Assembly: GCF_000721705.1 (NCBI RefSeq)
Contig: NZ_JOJL01000021.1
Location: 443,181 to 507,180 of the forward strand
DNA: 64,000 nt
From: Actinoplanes subtropicus
Lineage (GTDB): Bacteria; Actinomycetota; Actinomycetes; Mycobacteriales; Micromonosporaceae
Direction of reading: 5' to 3'
A program made the translations under genes and the position numbers. The notes under the pieces were generated by a model that saw only the letters and a program-made list of their open reading frames with translations, had not been told where the DNA came from and ran no database searches. Positions within the stretch are counted from its first letter, which is position 1. Every line of letters starts with the position of its first letter. Below, piece by piece: positions 26,553-36,069 of the stretch.

Positions 26553-27719
26553 TCAGCGCGCGATCAGCAGCGGCACCATCATCTCGGCGGCGGTCACCGA
26601 CCCGTGGTAGGCGATCAGCTTGCCGACCTGCGGCGGCTCCCACCCGGTGGCCAGCGCGACGACGCGCTCGAGGCAGATCACCACGACCTCCCCGATCCGG
26701 TCGACGTGATCGGGGGCGACCGCCCCGAACAACCCGCGCCCGATCGCCTCCTCGCGAGCCAGCACCCAGGCCGACGACCCGAAGACCCCCTGCCAGGCGG
26801 CGATCACATCCTCCCGGGCACCCGGCGCGCAATAGAGATACCGAACCCGAGGTTCCCCGGCCACCCCGACGATTCCAGCGGACAAATCCGAATTGTCCGC
26901 GAGGTCGAATCGCCCGGAAGCCGGCACATTCAACTGCCCATGATCAGCGATCACCAACAGCGCCGACCGATCCGGCAACCCGTGCACGAGACGATCAAGC
27001 AGCACTCCCACCTCGCCCGCCGCGGAACGCCAGCGCGGCGAGTCCACCCCGTCCGCGTGCCCGTAGTGATCGAGGTCGGGGTGATAGCCGTACACGATCC
27101 CCGGCCCGGCCGCCAGGGCCGCCAAGATCCCGGCAGCGAGGTCGTCCGCGGAAGGGGCGCCGAGGTAGACGGCCCCTCGATTGGCCGAGACGCTGAGCCC
27201 GCTCCCCGCGTACTCCGGCTTGTTGACCACCGTCACCGCCAGCCCCGCCGCCCCGGCCCGCTCGAACTGGGTCGGAATCGGCTGCCACGCCCGCGGATCG
27301 GGGTCGTCCTTCCAGAGGATGTGGTTGAGCACCTGCCCGTCCGGCCGCCGCGTCGTGAACCCGAGCACCCCGTGCGCGCCCGGCACCGCCCCGGTCCCCA
27401 CGGTCACCAGGCTCACCGGCGTCGTGGAGGGAAAACCCGCGGTCAGGCTGCGGCTCCCGGCCGCGAGATCTTTCAAGACTGGTGCGTACGCCGAGGCCAC
27501 CGGCACCTGATACTCGCCCAGCCCGTCGACGAGCAGCACCGCCACCCGGTCGACCCCGTCCAGCGCCTCGGCCAGTCCCAGCACGTCGACCGCGCCGGGC
27601 ACGCCCAGCACCGCGCACACGCTCGGCAGCACGTCCGCCAGGCTGCCGCGGCCGTACGCCGGGGGCACCGGGGTCAGCGCGTCGGCCCGCAGGTGGTCGG
27701 CCGGGACCTCGGTGATCAC
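26553..27719 (-). CDS. Nucleotide pyrophosphatase/phosphodiesterase family protein
   Basis: The 388-residue product belongs to the alkaline-phosphatase superfamily (type I phosphodiesterase/nucleotide pyrophosphatase). It has VLLVDGLGEYQV (first metal-binding Asp), GFPSTTPVSL (nucleophile Thr), HPDLDHYGHADG and VIADHGQLN (further metal ligands). These enzymes hydrolyse phosphodiester or pyrophosphate bonds; the substrate is unknown. Start GTG 27719 overlaps the methyltransferase stop as GTGA, so the two are coupled. No signal peptide is evident. Confidence 0.88.
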   Translation of the reverse strand: MITEVPADHLRADALTPVPPAYGRGSLADVLPSVCAVLGVPGAVDVLGLAEALDGVDRVAVLLVDGLGEYQVPVASAYAPVLKDLAAGSRSLTAGFPSTTPVSLVTVGTGAVPGAHGVLGFTTRRPDGQVLNHILWKDDPDPRAWQPIPTQFERAGAAGLAVTVVNKPEYAGSGLSVSANRGAVYLGAPSADDLAAGILAALAAGPGIVYGYHPDLDHYGHADGVDSPRWRSAAGEVGVLLDRLVHGLPDRSALLVIADHGQLNVPASGRFDLADNSDLSAGIVGVAGEPRVRYLYCAPGAREDVIAAWQGVFGSSAWVLAREEAIGRGLFGAVAPDHVDRIGEVVVICLERVVALATGWEPPQVGKLIAYHGSVTAAEMMVPLLIAR

Positions 27720-28462
27720 GGGCGGCGGGCGAAGAGGTGGAGTTGCGAGGCGATGTCCCGGAACGGGGGCCGGGCGGACAGCGCCAACTCGAGTTCGAGC
27801 AGCGCCTGCGGGTCCTCCTCGACGACGGCCGCCGGCAGCAGGTCGGTCAACACCCGTACGCCATGGGTCTCCTCCACCTCGAGGCCCGCCGAGCGCAAGA
27901 GATCCGCCGCACTCTCCGCGTCGTAGCGGCGGCGCAGCGTGTCCCGCGCGCCGGCCCGCCCGTCGGGATCGGTGACCAGCGCGGACGCCGACCGGAGGTG
28001 CCCGTTGATCGCCCGGCCGAGGACGGCCGCGGCCCGGCCGGCCACCAGCACGCTGACCGCGCCGCCGGGACGCAGCGCCGCGGCGACCGCCGCCACCACG
28101 TCGGCCGGCTGATCGACCACCTCGAGCACCGCGTGTGCCAGGATCAGGTCGACGCTCGCCGGCTCGACCAGCCCGGCCAGCGCGTCGCCGTCGCCCTGCA
28201 CCGCGCGCACCCGCTCGGCCACGCCCGCGTCGGCGGCCCGCCGGGTGAGCGCGGCGAGCGCGTCGGGGCTGGCGTCCACGACGGTGACCCGGTGGCCCGA
28301 CTGCGCGAGCGGCACCGCGAACCCGCCTGTTCCCCCGCCGACGTCGACCACCGTGAGTTCGCGCCCGGCGTGCCGGTCCAGTTCCCGCCGGAGCACCGCC
28401 CAGACGGCGGCGGTGCGAGCGCTGACGAGCGGCCGGGCAGTTCGCGTCGTTCCGGTTTCCAC
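27716..28462 (-). CDS. Class I SAM-dependent methyltransferase
   Basis: The 248-residue product has the SAM-binding motif VVDVGGGTGGFAVPLA, the acidic loop VTVVDASPDAL and the post-II motif VDLILAHAVLEVV. The methyl acceptor is unknown. The start is GTG 28462; TACGCT lies 6 bp upstream, consistent with a leaderless mRNA. It is translationally coupled to the phosphodiesterase. Confidence 0.88.
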   Translation of the reverse strand: METGTTRTARPLVSARTAAVWAVLRRELDRHAGRELTVVDVGGGTGGFAVPLAQSGHRVTVVDASPDALAALTRRAADAGVAERVRAVQGDGDALAGLVEPASVDLILAHAVLEVVDQPADVVAAVAAALRPGGAVSVLVAGRAAAVLGRAINGHLRSASALVTDPDGRAGARDTLRRRYDAESAADLLRSAGLEVEETHGVRVLTDLLPAAVVEEDPQALLELELALSARPPFRDIASQLHLFARRP

Positions 28463-28510
28463 ACGGGCAGCGTATCGGCCCGTCGCCCACCGGCTGAGAA
28501 CGCGGCCGGG

Positions 28511-28915
28511 TCAGAAGGCGAACAACACCCCAAGCGCACGACGCATCTCGCAACTGTTCCCGTACGTCCGCTGCCAGTTGATCGCGGTCCCGTGCCACTT
28601 GCCGGTGATCTCGGCGGTTATCGGCGCATAAATCATCATGCAGGCGCCGTGCCCGGGCTCGATCTTGGCGGGGTCACCGCCGGCCGCGGCCAGTTCGGCG
28701 CACGCGTCGGCCGGTTTCGGGTGGCCGCCGCCGGGCGGGTCGCATTCGAGCTTCACGGCCGTCGCGAAGCCGGCCTCCGCCAGGTAGGTCAGGGTCAGGT
28801 CGGCTCCCGGGCCCCGGCCGCCACCCCCCGAATAGCCGGGGCCGGGTGAGCCCGCGAAGGCGGGGCTCGCGATGAAGAGGGTGGCCGCGGCCAGGGCGAT
28901 CGACGTACGCATCAT
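28511..28915 (-). CDS. Secreted subtilisin inhibitor-like (SSI family) protease inhibitor
   Basis: SSI proteins are exported and block subtilisin-type serine proteases. The 134-residue precursor has a signal peptide (about 1-22, ending SPAFAG) and a mature domain with four cysteines in SSI spacing (LECDPP, ADACAEL, GACMMIY, NSCEMRR), ending in VLFAF as in Streptomyces SSI. By alignment the reactive-site bond is Met-Ile within ACMMIY, where the Streptomyces protein has Met-Val in CPMVY. A likely target is a subtilisin- or trypsin-like enzyme; Met at P1 favours subtilisins. It lies between dnaE2 and a methyltransferase without evident functional linkage. Confidence 0.93.
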   Translation of the reverse strand: MMRTSIALAAATLFIASPAFAGSPGPGYSGGGGRGPGADLTLTYLAEAGFATAVKLECDPPGGGHPKPADACAELAAAGGDPAKIEPGHGACMMIYAPITAEITGKWHGTAINWQRTYGNSCEMRRALGVLFAF

Positions 28916-28931
28916 GGATTTGTCCTGATTT

Positions 28932-28958
28932 TTCCGGTAAAAGGGTAGGTTACCGGAA
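28932..28958 (-). terminator. Inverted repeat at the dnaE2 stop
   Basis: TTCCGGTAA (28932-28940) and TTACCGGAA (28950-28958) form a perfect 9-bp inverted repeat with a 9-bp spacer. The dnaE2 stop codon lies inside one arm. It may terminate the mutagenesis transcript or act as an operator for the SSI gene, whose start is 17 bp away. There is no T-tract on the minus strand. Confidence 0.5.
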
Positions 28959-31900
28959 GTCGCGGGACGCGGGTGTGACCGGCGCGGTGGCCCCCTCGAT
29001 CCGGTCGGCGACCAGGTTGAGCACGCCCTCGGCCTTCTCCAGCCGGCCCCGCACGATCAGCGCGTTATTGGTCTTCGCCACCCGCCGGTACCGCTGCCAC
29101 AGGCCGGGCGAGCAGGTCACGTTCAGCATCCCGGTCTCGTCCTCGAGGTTCACGAAGGTCACCCCGCCCGCGGTGGCCGGCCGTTGCCGATGGGTGACGA
29201 TCCCGCCGACCCGGATCCGGGTGCCGGCCTCCACCCCGCCCAGCTGGGCGATCCGCAGCGCGCCGACCCGGTCCAGCTCGGGCCGGAGGAACTGGGCCGG
29301 GTGCGCCTCCGGGGACAGCCCGGTCGCCCACACGTCGGCGACCAGCCGGTCCACGTCGCTCATCCCGGGCAGCATCGGCGCCTCGGCCCCGGACACCGTA
29401 CCCGGCAATTTGTCTGGCTTGTCCTGTGCGGCCGCGCCGGCCGCCCACAGCGCCTCCCGCCGGGACAGGCCGAAACTCGCGAACGCGTCGGCGGTGGCGA
29501 GCGCCTCCAGGTGGGTGGCGGTGCAGCCGGTACGCCGGGAGAGATCCGTCATGCTCCGATACGGACCGTTGGCGCGCCGCTCCTGCTCGATCGACTTGGC
29601 CAGCTCGTCCCCCACCGTACGCACGCTGGAAAGCCCTTGGCGGACGGCCGGACCCTGCAGTCCCCAAGCGTGCGGCGGCTCTTCCTTCTCGCTCTGGTGC
29701 CGGGTCTCCGGCGTGGTCTCCAGGGTCGCCTTGGCGTCGCTGAGGTTGATGTCCGGCCGGCGCACCTCCACACCGTGCCGGCGGGCGTCGTCCACCAGCG
29801 ACTGCGGCGAGTAGAAGCCCATCGGCTGCGCGTTCAGCAGCGCGGCGCAGAACGCGGCCGGGTGGTAGCGCTTGAGCCAGGCACTGACGTAGACCAGGTA
29901 CGCGAAGCTGATCGCGTGGCTCTCCGGGAAGCCGTAGTTCGCGAACGCGCACAGCTTCACGTAGAGGTCGTCGGCCAGGTCCCCGATGATCCCGTTCGCG
30001 GCCATCCCCTCGTACAGTCGCTCACGCATTTCCTCCATCCGCTTCACCGAGCGTTTCGAGCCCATCGCCCGGCGCAGCTTGTCCGCCTCGAGCGGGCTGA
30101 ACCCGGCCGAGTCCATCGCGAGCTGCATCAGCTGCTCCTGGAAGAGCGGCACGCCCAGCGTCTTCTGCAGCGCCCGGGTCATCGTGGGATGCGGCATCTC
30201 CCACTTCTCGACGCCGTTCTTACGCCGGATGTACGGGTGCACCGAGCCGCCCTGGATCGGGCCCGGCCGGATCAGCGCCACCTCCACCACCAGGTCGTAG
30301 AAGACCCGCGGCTTGAGCCGGGGCAGGGTGGCCATCTGTGCCCGGCTCTCCACCTGGAACACCCCGACCGAGTCGGCCCGGCACAGCATGTCGTAGACCT
30401 CGGGGTCGGACGGGCGGATGTCGCCGAAGTCGAGCTTGCCGTCGATCATGTCGAACGCGTAGTGCAGCGCGGACAGCATGCCCAGGCCCAGCAGGTCGAA
30501 CTTGACCAGGTTGATCGCGGCGCAGTCGTCCTTGTCCCACTGCAGGACGGTGCGCCCGGGCATCCGGCCCCACTCGACCGGGCACACCTCGCTGACCGGG
30601 CGGTCGCAGATCACCATGCCGCCGGAGTGGATCCCGAGATGGCGGGGAAAGGTCTGCAGTTCATTGGCGTACGCGACGACCTGCTCCGGAATGTCGTCGA
30701 TGTCCACGGTGGCCACGTCGCCCCAGCGGTCGATCTGTTTGCTCCACGCGTCCTGCTGCCCGGGTGAGAATCCAAAAGCCTTGGCGATATCCCGTACGGC
30801 GGACCGCGGCCGGTAGGAGATGACGTTGGCGACCTGGGCGGTGTGCCGGCGCCCGTGCTTTTCGTAGACATGCTGGATGACCTCTTCCCGGCGATCGGAC
30901 TCGATGTCCACGTCGATGTCCGGCGGGCCGTCCCGCTCCGGCGCCAGGAACCGCTCGAAGACCAGGTCGTACTCGAAGGCGTCCACATTGGTGATGCCCA
31001 GCGCGTAGCAGACCACCGAGTTCGCCGCCGAGCCCCGCCCCTGGCAGTAGATGTCGTTGTCCTTGCAGAACTTGACGATGTCGTAGACGACCAGGAAGTA
31101 GCCGGGGAAGTCCAGCTCCTCGATCATCGCCAGCTCGTAGTCGAGCTTCGTGTAGACCTCCGGCACCTCCTCGGGCAGGCCGTACCGGGCCCGGGCGCCG
31201 CGCATGGTCAGCTCGCGCAGCCAGCTCATCTCGGTGTGGCCCGCCTCGGGAATCGGGAACGCGGGCAGCTGCGGTGCGACCAGTTGCAGGTCGAAGGCGA
31301 GCGCGGCGCCCAGCTCGACGGCGAACTCGACCGCGCCCGGGTAGTCGCCGAACCGGCGGGCCATCTCGGCGCCGCTGCGCAGGTGGGCGGCGCCGGCCGC
31401 GGGCAGCCAGCCGTCGATCTCGTCGAGGCTGCGCCGGGCCCGGACCGCGGCGACCGCGGTGGCCAGCCGGCGCCGGGCCGGGGTCGCGTAGTGCACGTTG
31501 TTGGTGGCGACGGTTTTCACCCCCCGGCGCCGCGCGAGCTGGTAAAGCACGTCGTTGCGATCACCGTCGTACGGATCGCCGTGGTCGGTCAGCTCGACCA
31601 CGACGTTGCCGGTCCCGAAGAGGTCGCTCAGCTGGTCGAGTTGGCGGACGGCCGCCTCGATGCCGCCGGTGGCCAGCGCGTGCGGGACCAGACCCTTGCG
31701 GCAGCCGGTCAGCACCATGACGTGGTCCTTCAGACGCTCGGCGATCTTGTTGATGGTCCCGTAGTCGGGCTTGCCCTTCTCGCCGCCGGTGAGCTGGCCC
31801 TCGCCGATCAGGCTGCCCAGCGTGGCGTAGCCGGCCGCGTCCTTGGCCAGCACCAGCAGGTGTTGCCCCTCGGGGTCGGGCTCGCCGTTCTGCGGTTGGG

Positions 31901-32342
31901 ACAAACCCAGGGACAGCTCGGCCCCGAAGATCGTGGGCAGGTCGAGGTCGCGGGCCGCCTCGGAGAAGCGGACCACGCCGTAGAAGCCGTCGTGGTCGGT
32001 GACGGCCAGCCCGGTCAGGCCGAGGCGGGCCGCCTCCTCGGCGAGCTCCTCGGGGTGGCTGGCGCCGTCGAGGAAGCTGAAGTTGGTGTGACAGTGCAGT
32101 TCGGCGTACGGGGTGGTCTGCTCTTTTCTGACGATCGCCGGCGCCTGGTAGGGCTGGCGTTTGCGGCTCCATACCGGTGAATCCCCACCGTCCGCGTCGA
32201 CGGCGAGCGGGTCGACCGCGAACGGCTTGGGCGTCTGCTGGCCGATCTGCCGGATGCCGTCGCCGGTCGGCGGCGTGACCGGCCGGCCGGTCAGCTCGGA
32301 CTCCAGCTCCTTCCACGACTTCTTCGGGTTGTGAAAGCCCAT
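28950..32342 (-). CDS. dnaE2: Error-prone DNA polymerase III alpha subunit
   Basis: DnaE2 (ImuC) is the catalytic translesion polymerase of the ImuA'-ImuB-DnaE2 mutasome. The 1130-residue product has an N-terminal PHP domain (YAELHCHTNFSFLDGASHPEE), the polymerase catalytic aspartates in GPPDIDVDIES, the helix-hairpin-helix region and a C-terminal OB-fold. It lacks a 3'-5' exonuclease domain, as expected. Start ATG 32342 with GGAG upstream, 16 bp after imuB. The gene order imuA'-imuB-dnaE2 supports DNA-damage-induced mutagenesis. Confidence 0.96.
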   Translation of the reverse strand: MGFHNPKKSWKELESELTGRPVTPPTGDGIRQIGQQTPKPFAVDPLAVDADGGDSPVWSRKRQPYQAPAIVRKEQTTPYAELHCHTNFSFLDGASHPEELAEEAARLGLTGLAVTDHDGFYGVVRFSEAARDLDLPTIFGAELSLGLSQPQNGEPDPEGQHLLVLAKDAAGYATLGSLIGEGQLTGGEKGKPDYGTINKIAERLKDHVMVLTGCRKGLVPHALATGGIEAAVRQLDQLSDLFGTGNVVVELTDHGDPYDGDRNDVLYQLARRRGVKTVATNNVHYATPARRRLATAVAAVRARRSLDEIDGWLPAAGAAHLRSGAEMARRFGDYPGAVEFAVELGAALAFDLQLVAPQLPAFPIPEAGHTEMSWLRELTMRGARARYGLPEEVPEVYTKLDYELAMIEELDFPGYFLVVYDIVKFCKDNDIYCQGRGSAANSVVCYALGITNVDAFEYDLVFERFLAPERDGPPDIDVDIESDRREEVIQHVYEKHGRRHTAQVANVISYRPRSAVRDIAKAFGFSPGQQDAWSKQIDRWGDVATVDIDDIPEQVVAYANELQTFPRHLGIHSGGMVICDRPVSEVCPVEWGRMPGRTVLQWDKDDCAAINLVKFDLLGLGMLSALHYAFDMIDGKLDFGDIRPSDPEVYDMLCRADSVGVFQVESRAQMATLPRLKPRVFYDLVVEVALIRPGPIQGGSVHPYIRRKNGVEKWEMPHPTMTRALQKTLGVPLFQEQLMQLAMDSAGFSPLEADKLRRAMGSKRSVKRMEEMRERLYEGMAANGIIGDLADDLYVKLCAFANYGFPESHAISFAYLVYVSAWLKRYHPAAFCAALLNAQPMGFYSPQSLVDDARRHGVEVRRPDINLSDAKATLETTPETRHQSEKEEPPHAWGLQGPAVRQGLSSVRTVGDELAKSIEQERRANGPYRSMTDLSRRTGCTATHLEALATADAFASFGLSRREALWAAGAAAQDKPDKLPGTVSGAEAPMLPGMSDVDRLVADVWATGLSPEAHPAQFLRPELDRVGALRIAQLGGVEAGTRIRVGGIVTHRQRPATAGGVTFVNLEDETGMLNVTCSPGLWQRYRRVAKTNNALIVRGRLEKAEGVLNLVADRIEGATAPVTPASRDFR

Positions 32343-32358
32343 CCCCTACTCCGTCCCG

Positions 32359-34239
32359 TCAGTCATAGATGGCCTCCACCGCCCAGTGGCCGCCCTCCAG
32401 CGAAAGCAGCAGCGCGCGGCCGTCCTCGAGTCGCACCTGGAAGCGCGCCCGCCGGCGGCCCTCGCCCGCCGCCCACCAGCGCTCGTCGATCGGCCAGGGG
32501 CCGGCCCAGCCGCTGATCGGGATGGGGTGTCCACGCTCGACGATCAGGGCGGCGGGGGCGCCGGTCAGTTCGAGGCGGGCGCTGACGCCGACCGGGGTGC
32601 CGGTGTCGTCGAGGACCACCGCTGGTGGGGGTTGCGGCGGGACCACCGCGGGGGCGGGTTTGGGGATCCGCCCGGGCCACGGCGGCAGCGCGGCCGGCGG
32701 GGTGGTCGGCCGACGCCCTTTGCGGCGCGCGGATGGCACGGTGACCACCGTGAATCCACTCGTCGTACCACCGCCTCCCCTCTGCGTCGGCTTTTCTTCA
32801 TGCTGGGCGGCTCGAGCCGCTCGGCGGGCCGCCAGGTGGATCACCTCGGCCGAATCCGTGCCCTCCTCCCCCGCACTCGTGTCCTGATTTATCGCCATAT
32901 CATGGGGTGCGGCGAACAGGTTGAGGACGGGCGCGTCGGAGCGGGCCAGGATCGGGATGGTGGTGACGTCCGGGATGGGCTCGGCGTGCGGGGCGGCGGG
33001 CCTGGCCGGTTCCCGTTCGTCGCCCCACGGGACGAAGCGCACCTGGTCGTCGGCCGAGCGTCCGCCACCGAGCACCGCCGTGACCAGCGCCTCCGGCCCG
33101 AGCAGGCCCTGCACCCGGCTGAACGCCCGGTGCGCCCGCTCCCGGTCCGCCCCGGCGTCACCCCAGAGCCCCGGCTGGAGTCCGAGGTGGACGATCACCC
33201 CGTCCGGCACGAGCCGCAGCCGCACCAGCCCCGCGGTGGGCCGGGCGGGCGCCCCGCGACGCGCCCCGGTGAGCCAGCCGTCCAGCTGCCAGCGCACCCG
33301 CTCGGCGATCGCCGCCGAGGTCAGCGTGCCGTCGTGCCGCCAGACCCGGTGCAGTTCCTGGCCGTCCGCGGTGACCGCCTCGATGCCGAGCCGGGTGCAG
33401 GCGAGCCCGTGCGCGGCGAGCCGCTCGTGCAGGCGCTCGGCCAGCACCTTGCCGGCGAACGCGGCCACGTCCACCCGCTCCAGCGGCTCGTCGAAGGTGT
33501 CGGCGACGTCCAGATCGGGCGGCGGCCGCCGAACCGCGAGCGGCCGATGGTCCCGCCCCGAGGCGAGCCGATGCGCGAGCGCCCCGTCGAACCCGAACCG
33601 GCTCAGCACGTCCCCCGCCGGCAGCCGCGCGAAGTCCCCGAGCGTCTTGATCCCCAGCCGCTTGAGCAGGTCGACCAGCTCGGGCCGCTCCAGCGCCGCG
33701 ATCGGTATCCCGGCCAGGAACGCGGCGGTCCGCCCGGCCGCGACGACCTGCCCCTCCCGAGCGGCCAGCCCCGCCGCGAACACCCCGTCCGCGATCCCCA
33801 CCTGACTCTCCACCGCACAGGCCTCGGCGATCTGCTCGACGATCCGCTCGGCCGCGGCCTCCTCCCCACCGAAGTACCGGGCCGGCCCGCGCGCGGCGAG
33901 CGCACAACTCCCCGGCCGGATCACCTCCACCCCCACCGCGACCTCTTCCACGGCGGCCACCACCGGCTCGAACGCCCGGGCATCCCGCCCCGGGTCATGC
34001 TCGACGACAACCAGCCGCGGACACCGGCTCTGCGCCTCCCGCCGCCGCAACCCTTGCCGTACGCCCTCCAGCCGCGCCGCCGCCGAACACGCCACCACCC
34101 GGTTCTCCTTGAGCACGACAACCGCCCCGGCCCCATCGACCCCGTCGACGATCTCGGCCGCCACCACCGCCCAGTCCGGACACCAGACCAGAAGCGTCCG
34201 TCCCTCCCCACCCACGTCACACCACCGAGAGCCGCTCAC
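32359..34239 (-). CDS. imuB: ImuB-like inactive Y-family polymerase
   Basis: ImuB is a scaffold that links DnaE2 to the sliding clamp. The 626-residue product has a Y-family fold but begins LLVWCPDWAVVAAE where active polymerases have DMDAFFASVE, so the catalytic acidic residues are absent as in known ImuB proteins. The Y-family part extends to about residue 400; the rest is Pro/Arg-rich and probably disordered. I do not see a clear QLxLW-type clamp motif. The start is GTG 34239, overlapping imuA' by 23 bp, or GTG 34215 directly after the imuA' stop; the sequence does not decide. Confidence 0.9.
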   Translation of the reverse strand: MSGSRWCDVGGEGRTLLVWCPDWAVVAAEIVDGVDGAGAVVVLKENRVVACSAAARLEGVRQGLRRREAQSRCPRLVVVEHDPGRDARAFEPVVAAVEEVAVGVEVIRPGSCALAARGPARYFGGEEAAAERIVEQIAEACAVESQVGIADGVFAAGLAAREGQVVAAGRTAAFLAGIPIAALERPELVDLLKRLGIKTLGDFARLPAGDVLSRFGFDGALAHRLASGRDHRPLAVRRPPPDLDVADTFDEPLERVDVAAFAGKVLAERLHERLAAHGLACTRLGIEAVTADGQELHRVWRHDGTLTSAAIAERVRWQLDGWLTGARRGAPARPTAGLVRLRLVPDGVIVHLGLQPGLWGDAGADRERAHRAFSRVQGLLGPEALVTAVLGGGRSADDQVRFVPWGDEREPARPAAPHAEPIPDVTTIPILARSDAPVLNLFAAPHDMAINQDTSAGEEGTDSAEVIHLAARRAARAAQHEEKPTQRGGGGTTSGFTVVTVPSARRKGRRPTTPPAALPPWPGRIPKPAPAVVPPQPPPAVVLDDTGTPVGVSARLELTGAPAALIVERGHPIPISGWAGPWPIDERWWAAGEGRRRARFQVRLEDGRALLLSLEGGHWAVEAIYD

Positions 34240-35101
34240 GCGCCACCGGCCCGGAAGCGGACCAAACGGTGGCCGGCCGAGCCCTGCGCTTCGGTCGAGA
34301 GGTCGCGGCCGGGACCGGACGTGCGGTGGCCGTTGCGGCCGGGGGCTGTTGCGGGAGCTCCGGCGCAGGCTCGGGGACGGACGGGAGGTCGGTCTGGTCG
34401 GGGCGGTGGTCCGAAGTGGTGGGTGTGGGCGGGAGGGTGAACGGGCGGACGGTGACCCCCGGCAGCCACATCGTGGCCTCTCGTGGGCGGGCCGCCGCGC
34501 CGCGGCCGCGGGCCAGGACGGTCACCTCGCGCCGGCGCAGGCGGCCCCGGCCCGGGCCGAGTCCGTCCCAGCGGCCCTCGGTGACCTGGAGGGTCACGTC
34601 GGCGCCGTCCCACGGGCCGAATGGCACCAGCACGCAGCCCCGCTGCCGGGCCCGCGCCACCAGGCGGCTCGCGATCGACGGGGACACGCCGCCGGGCACG
34701 GCCACGACCACCACGTCGACGCCGTCGATCAGGGCGGCCACCACGGTCGGCCACTCGGGTCCGGGGTTGGGCACGAGCGCGAGACGGTCGAGGACGATGC
34801 CACTCTCGGCGGCGGCGATCGCGCCCAGCGCGGGCACCCCGACCACCGCGCACCAGGACCCGGTACGCGAAGCCTCGGACAGCAACGCGAGCAGCAGCGA
34901 CGTCCCGCCGCCGGCCGGCTGCGAACGCCCGGTGGCAACCGAGACGGTGCTGCCCCGGCGCAGTCCGCGCCCCGGCAGCAGCCCACTCAACTCGGGCGCC
35001 ACCGGCAGCACCCGGTGCACGCCCGGCTCCGCCGTCTCACCCGCCGCCCGAACCAACTCGGCAAGGGCGGCCGCACCGCTGATCATGCGTCCCGCCATCA
35101 C
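34217..35101 (-). CDS. imuA': ImuA'-like SOS mutagenesis protein
   Basis: ImuA' is the RecA-like accessory factor of the mutasome in actinobacteria. The 294-residue product has a degenerate nucleotide-binding loop (SVATGRSQPAGGGTSLLLAL), a hydrophobic strand VDVVVVAVPGG and a DUF-like RecA core, then a Pro/Thr-rich C-terminal tail (about 225-294). It directly precedes imuB. Start is GTG 35101 or ATG 35098; ATG 35086 is also possible. The region immediately upstream is a repeat block without a recognisable promoter, so its main promoter may be the one at 36936-36958, about 1.8 kb upstream. Confidence 0.85.
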   Translation of the reverse strand: MMAGRMISGAAALAELVRAAGETAEPGVHRVLPVAPELSGLLPGRGLRRGSTVSVATGRSQPAGGGTSLLLALLSEASRTGSWCAVVGVPALGAIAAAESGIVLDRLALVPNPGPEWPTVVAALIDGVDVVVVAVPGGVSPSIASRLVARARQRGCVLVPFGPWDGADVTLQVTEGRWDGLGPGRGRLRRREVTVLARGRGAAARPREATMWLPGVTVRPFTLPPTPTTSDHRPDQTDLPSVPEPAPELPQQPPAATATARPVPAATSRPKRRARPATVWSASGPVARERLSVV

Positions 35102-36069
35102 TGCCTCGCTCCGTGTTGCCGCGTTCCCGTGTTGCCGCGTTCCTGTGTTCCCGTGTTGCCGCGTTCCCGTGTTCCCCTGTTCCCGTGTTTGCCGCGTTGC
35201 CGCGTTGCCGCGTTGCCGCGTTGCCGTGTTGCCGCGTTCCCGATCCGCACGGGCCAGCAGCCCGTCCGCGTGAGCCGGCCCAACCCAAGGTGAGCGTCAC
35301 GCTCGCTGGGCCGGCAAAGTGGCGGACGCCCGTGTGGCAAGCAGCCGAACGACAAGCCAGCCCCACAAAAGCCAGCCGAACTGTCCCGGCAGCCCGCACC
35401 ACGCCGAGCCAACGCGGCAGCCCGCATGCGCCACGCCAGCCGACCCGGCACGCTGCACCCACGACGTCGGCCAGCACGGCAGACAGCCCGCGCCACGCGA
35501 CCCACGTCACGCAGCAACGCGGCGCAACAGCCCACGCCGCCCGCCCCGCGCCGCCCGGCCCACGCCACCCGCCCCCGCGCCGCCCGCGCCACTCAGCCAA
35601 CGCGGCAGGCAAACAGCCCGCGCCACGCCACTCGCGCCAGCCAGCCCACGCGGCAGACCTCCAGCGCCACGCAGCCGCACCACGCCGGCCAAAAGCCACG
35701 CCACCTGTGCCGCGCCAGGCCAGCCAACAAGCCACCCCACCCGTGCCGCGGCCGGCCAACTCGCCATGTCGCGCGCGCGGCCCCAGTCGACAAGCCGCGC
35801 AGCCCGCGCCGCGCAACCACCGCGGCGGGCGCCATGGGCGGCGCCGGCCGACATGGCGGCAACCTGCGCGAAGCGACAATGTGGCGGGCCTGCCGAACCG
35901 GCGGGCCAGCCGAACGAGCAAGCCAACCGAACGAGCAAGCCAACCGAACGAGCAAGCCAACCGAACGAGCAAGCCAGCCGAACGAGCAAGCCAGCCGAAC
36001 AGCGGGGCCCAGGCGCGAACAGATGCCGGAGGCGCTAGCGGGCGGGTCGGTGGGCTTGTGTGGGCTCGG
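35102..36069. repeat. Repeat-rich gene-free block between imuA' and the HEPN gene
   Basis: No credible gene lies here. The segment consists of GTTCCCGT/GTTGCCGC-type repeats (about 35106-35240), a long C/A-rich tract with many CACGCCAGCC-like words (about 35300-35880), and a 17-bp tandem array (35912-36001). The plus strand is strongly C/A-biased. If the HEPN and imu genes share a transcript it must cross this block. Apparent frames over several hundred codons are composition artefacts rich in Ala, Pro and Gln. Confidence 0.85.
35912..36001. repeat. 17-bp tandem repeat, over 5 copies
   Basis: The unit GAACGAGCAAGCCAACC starts at 35912, 35929, 35946, 35963, 35980 and (partial) 35997, with only an A/G change between copies. 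Confidence 0.93.

Noticed and set aside
32359..33200. Canonical QLxLW-type clamp-binding motif in ImuB
   Set aside because: Looked for in the C-terminal half and not found; DVTTIPILAR is too different.
35037..35972. Minus-strand frame of about 311 codons over the repeat block
   Set aside because: The product is a run of VRLACSFGWLA-like repeats created by the 17-bp array and overlaps imuA'; no ribosome binding site or domain.
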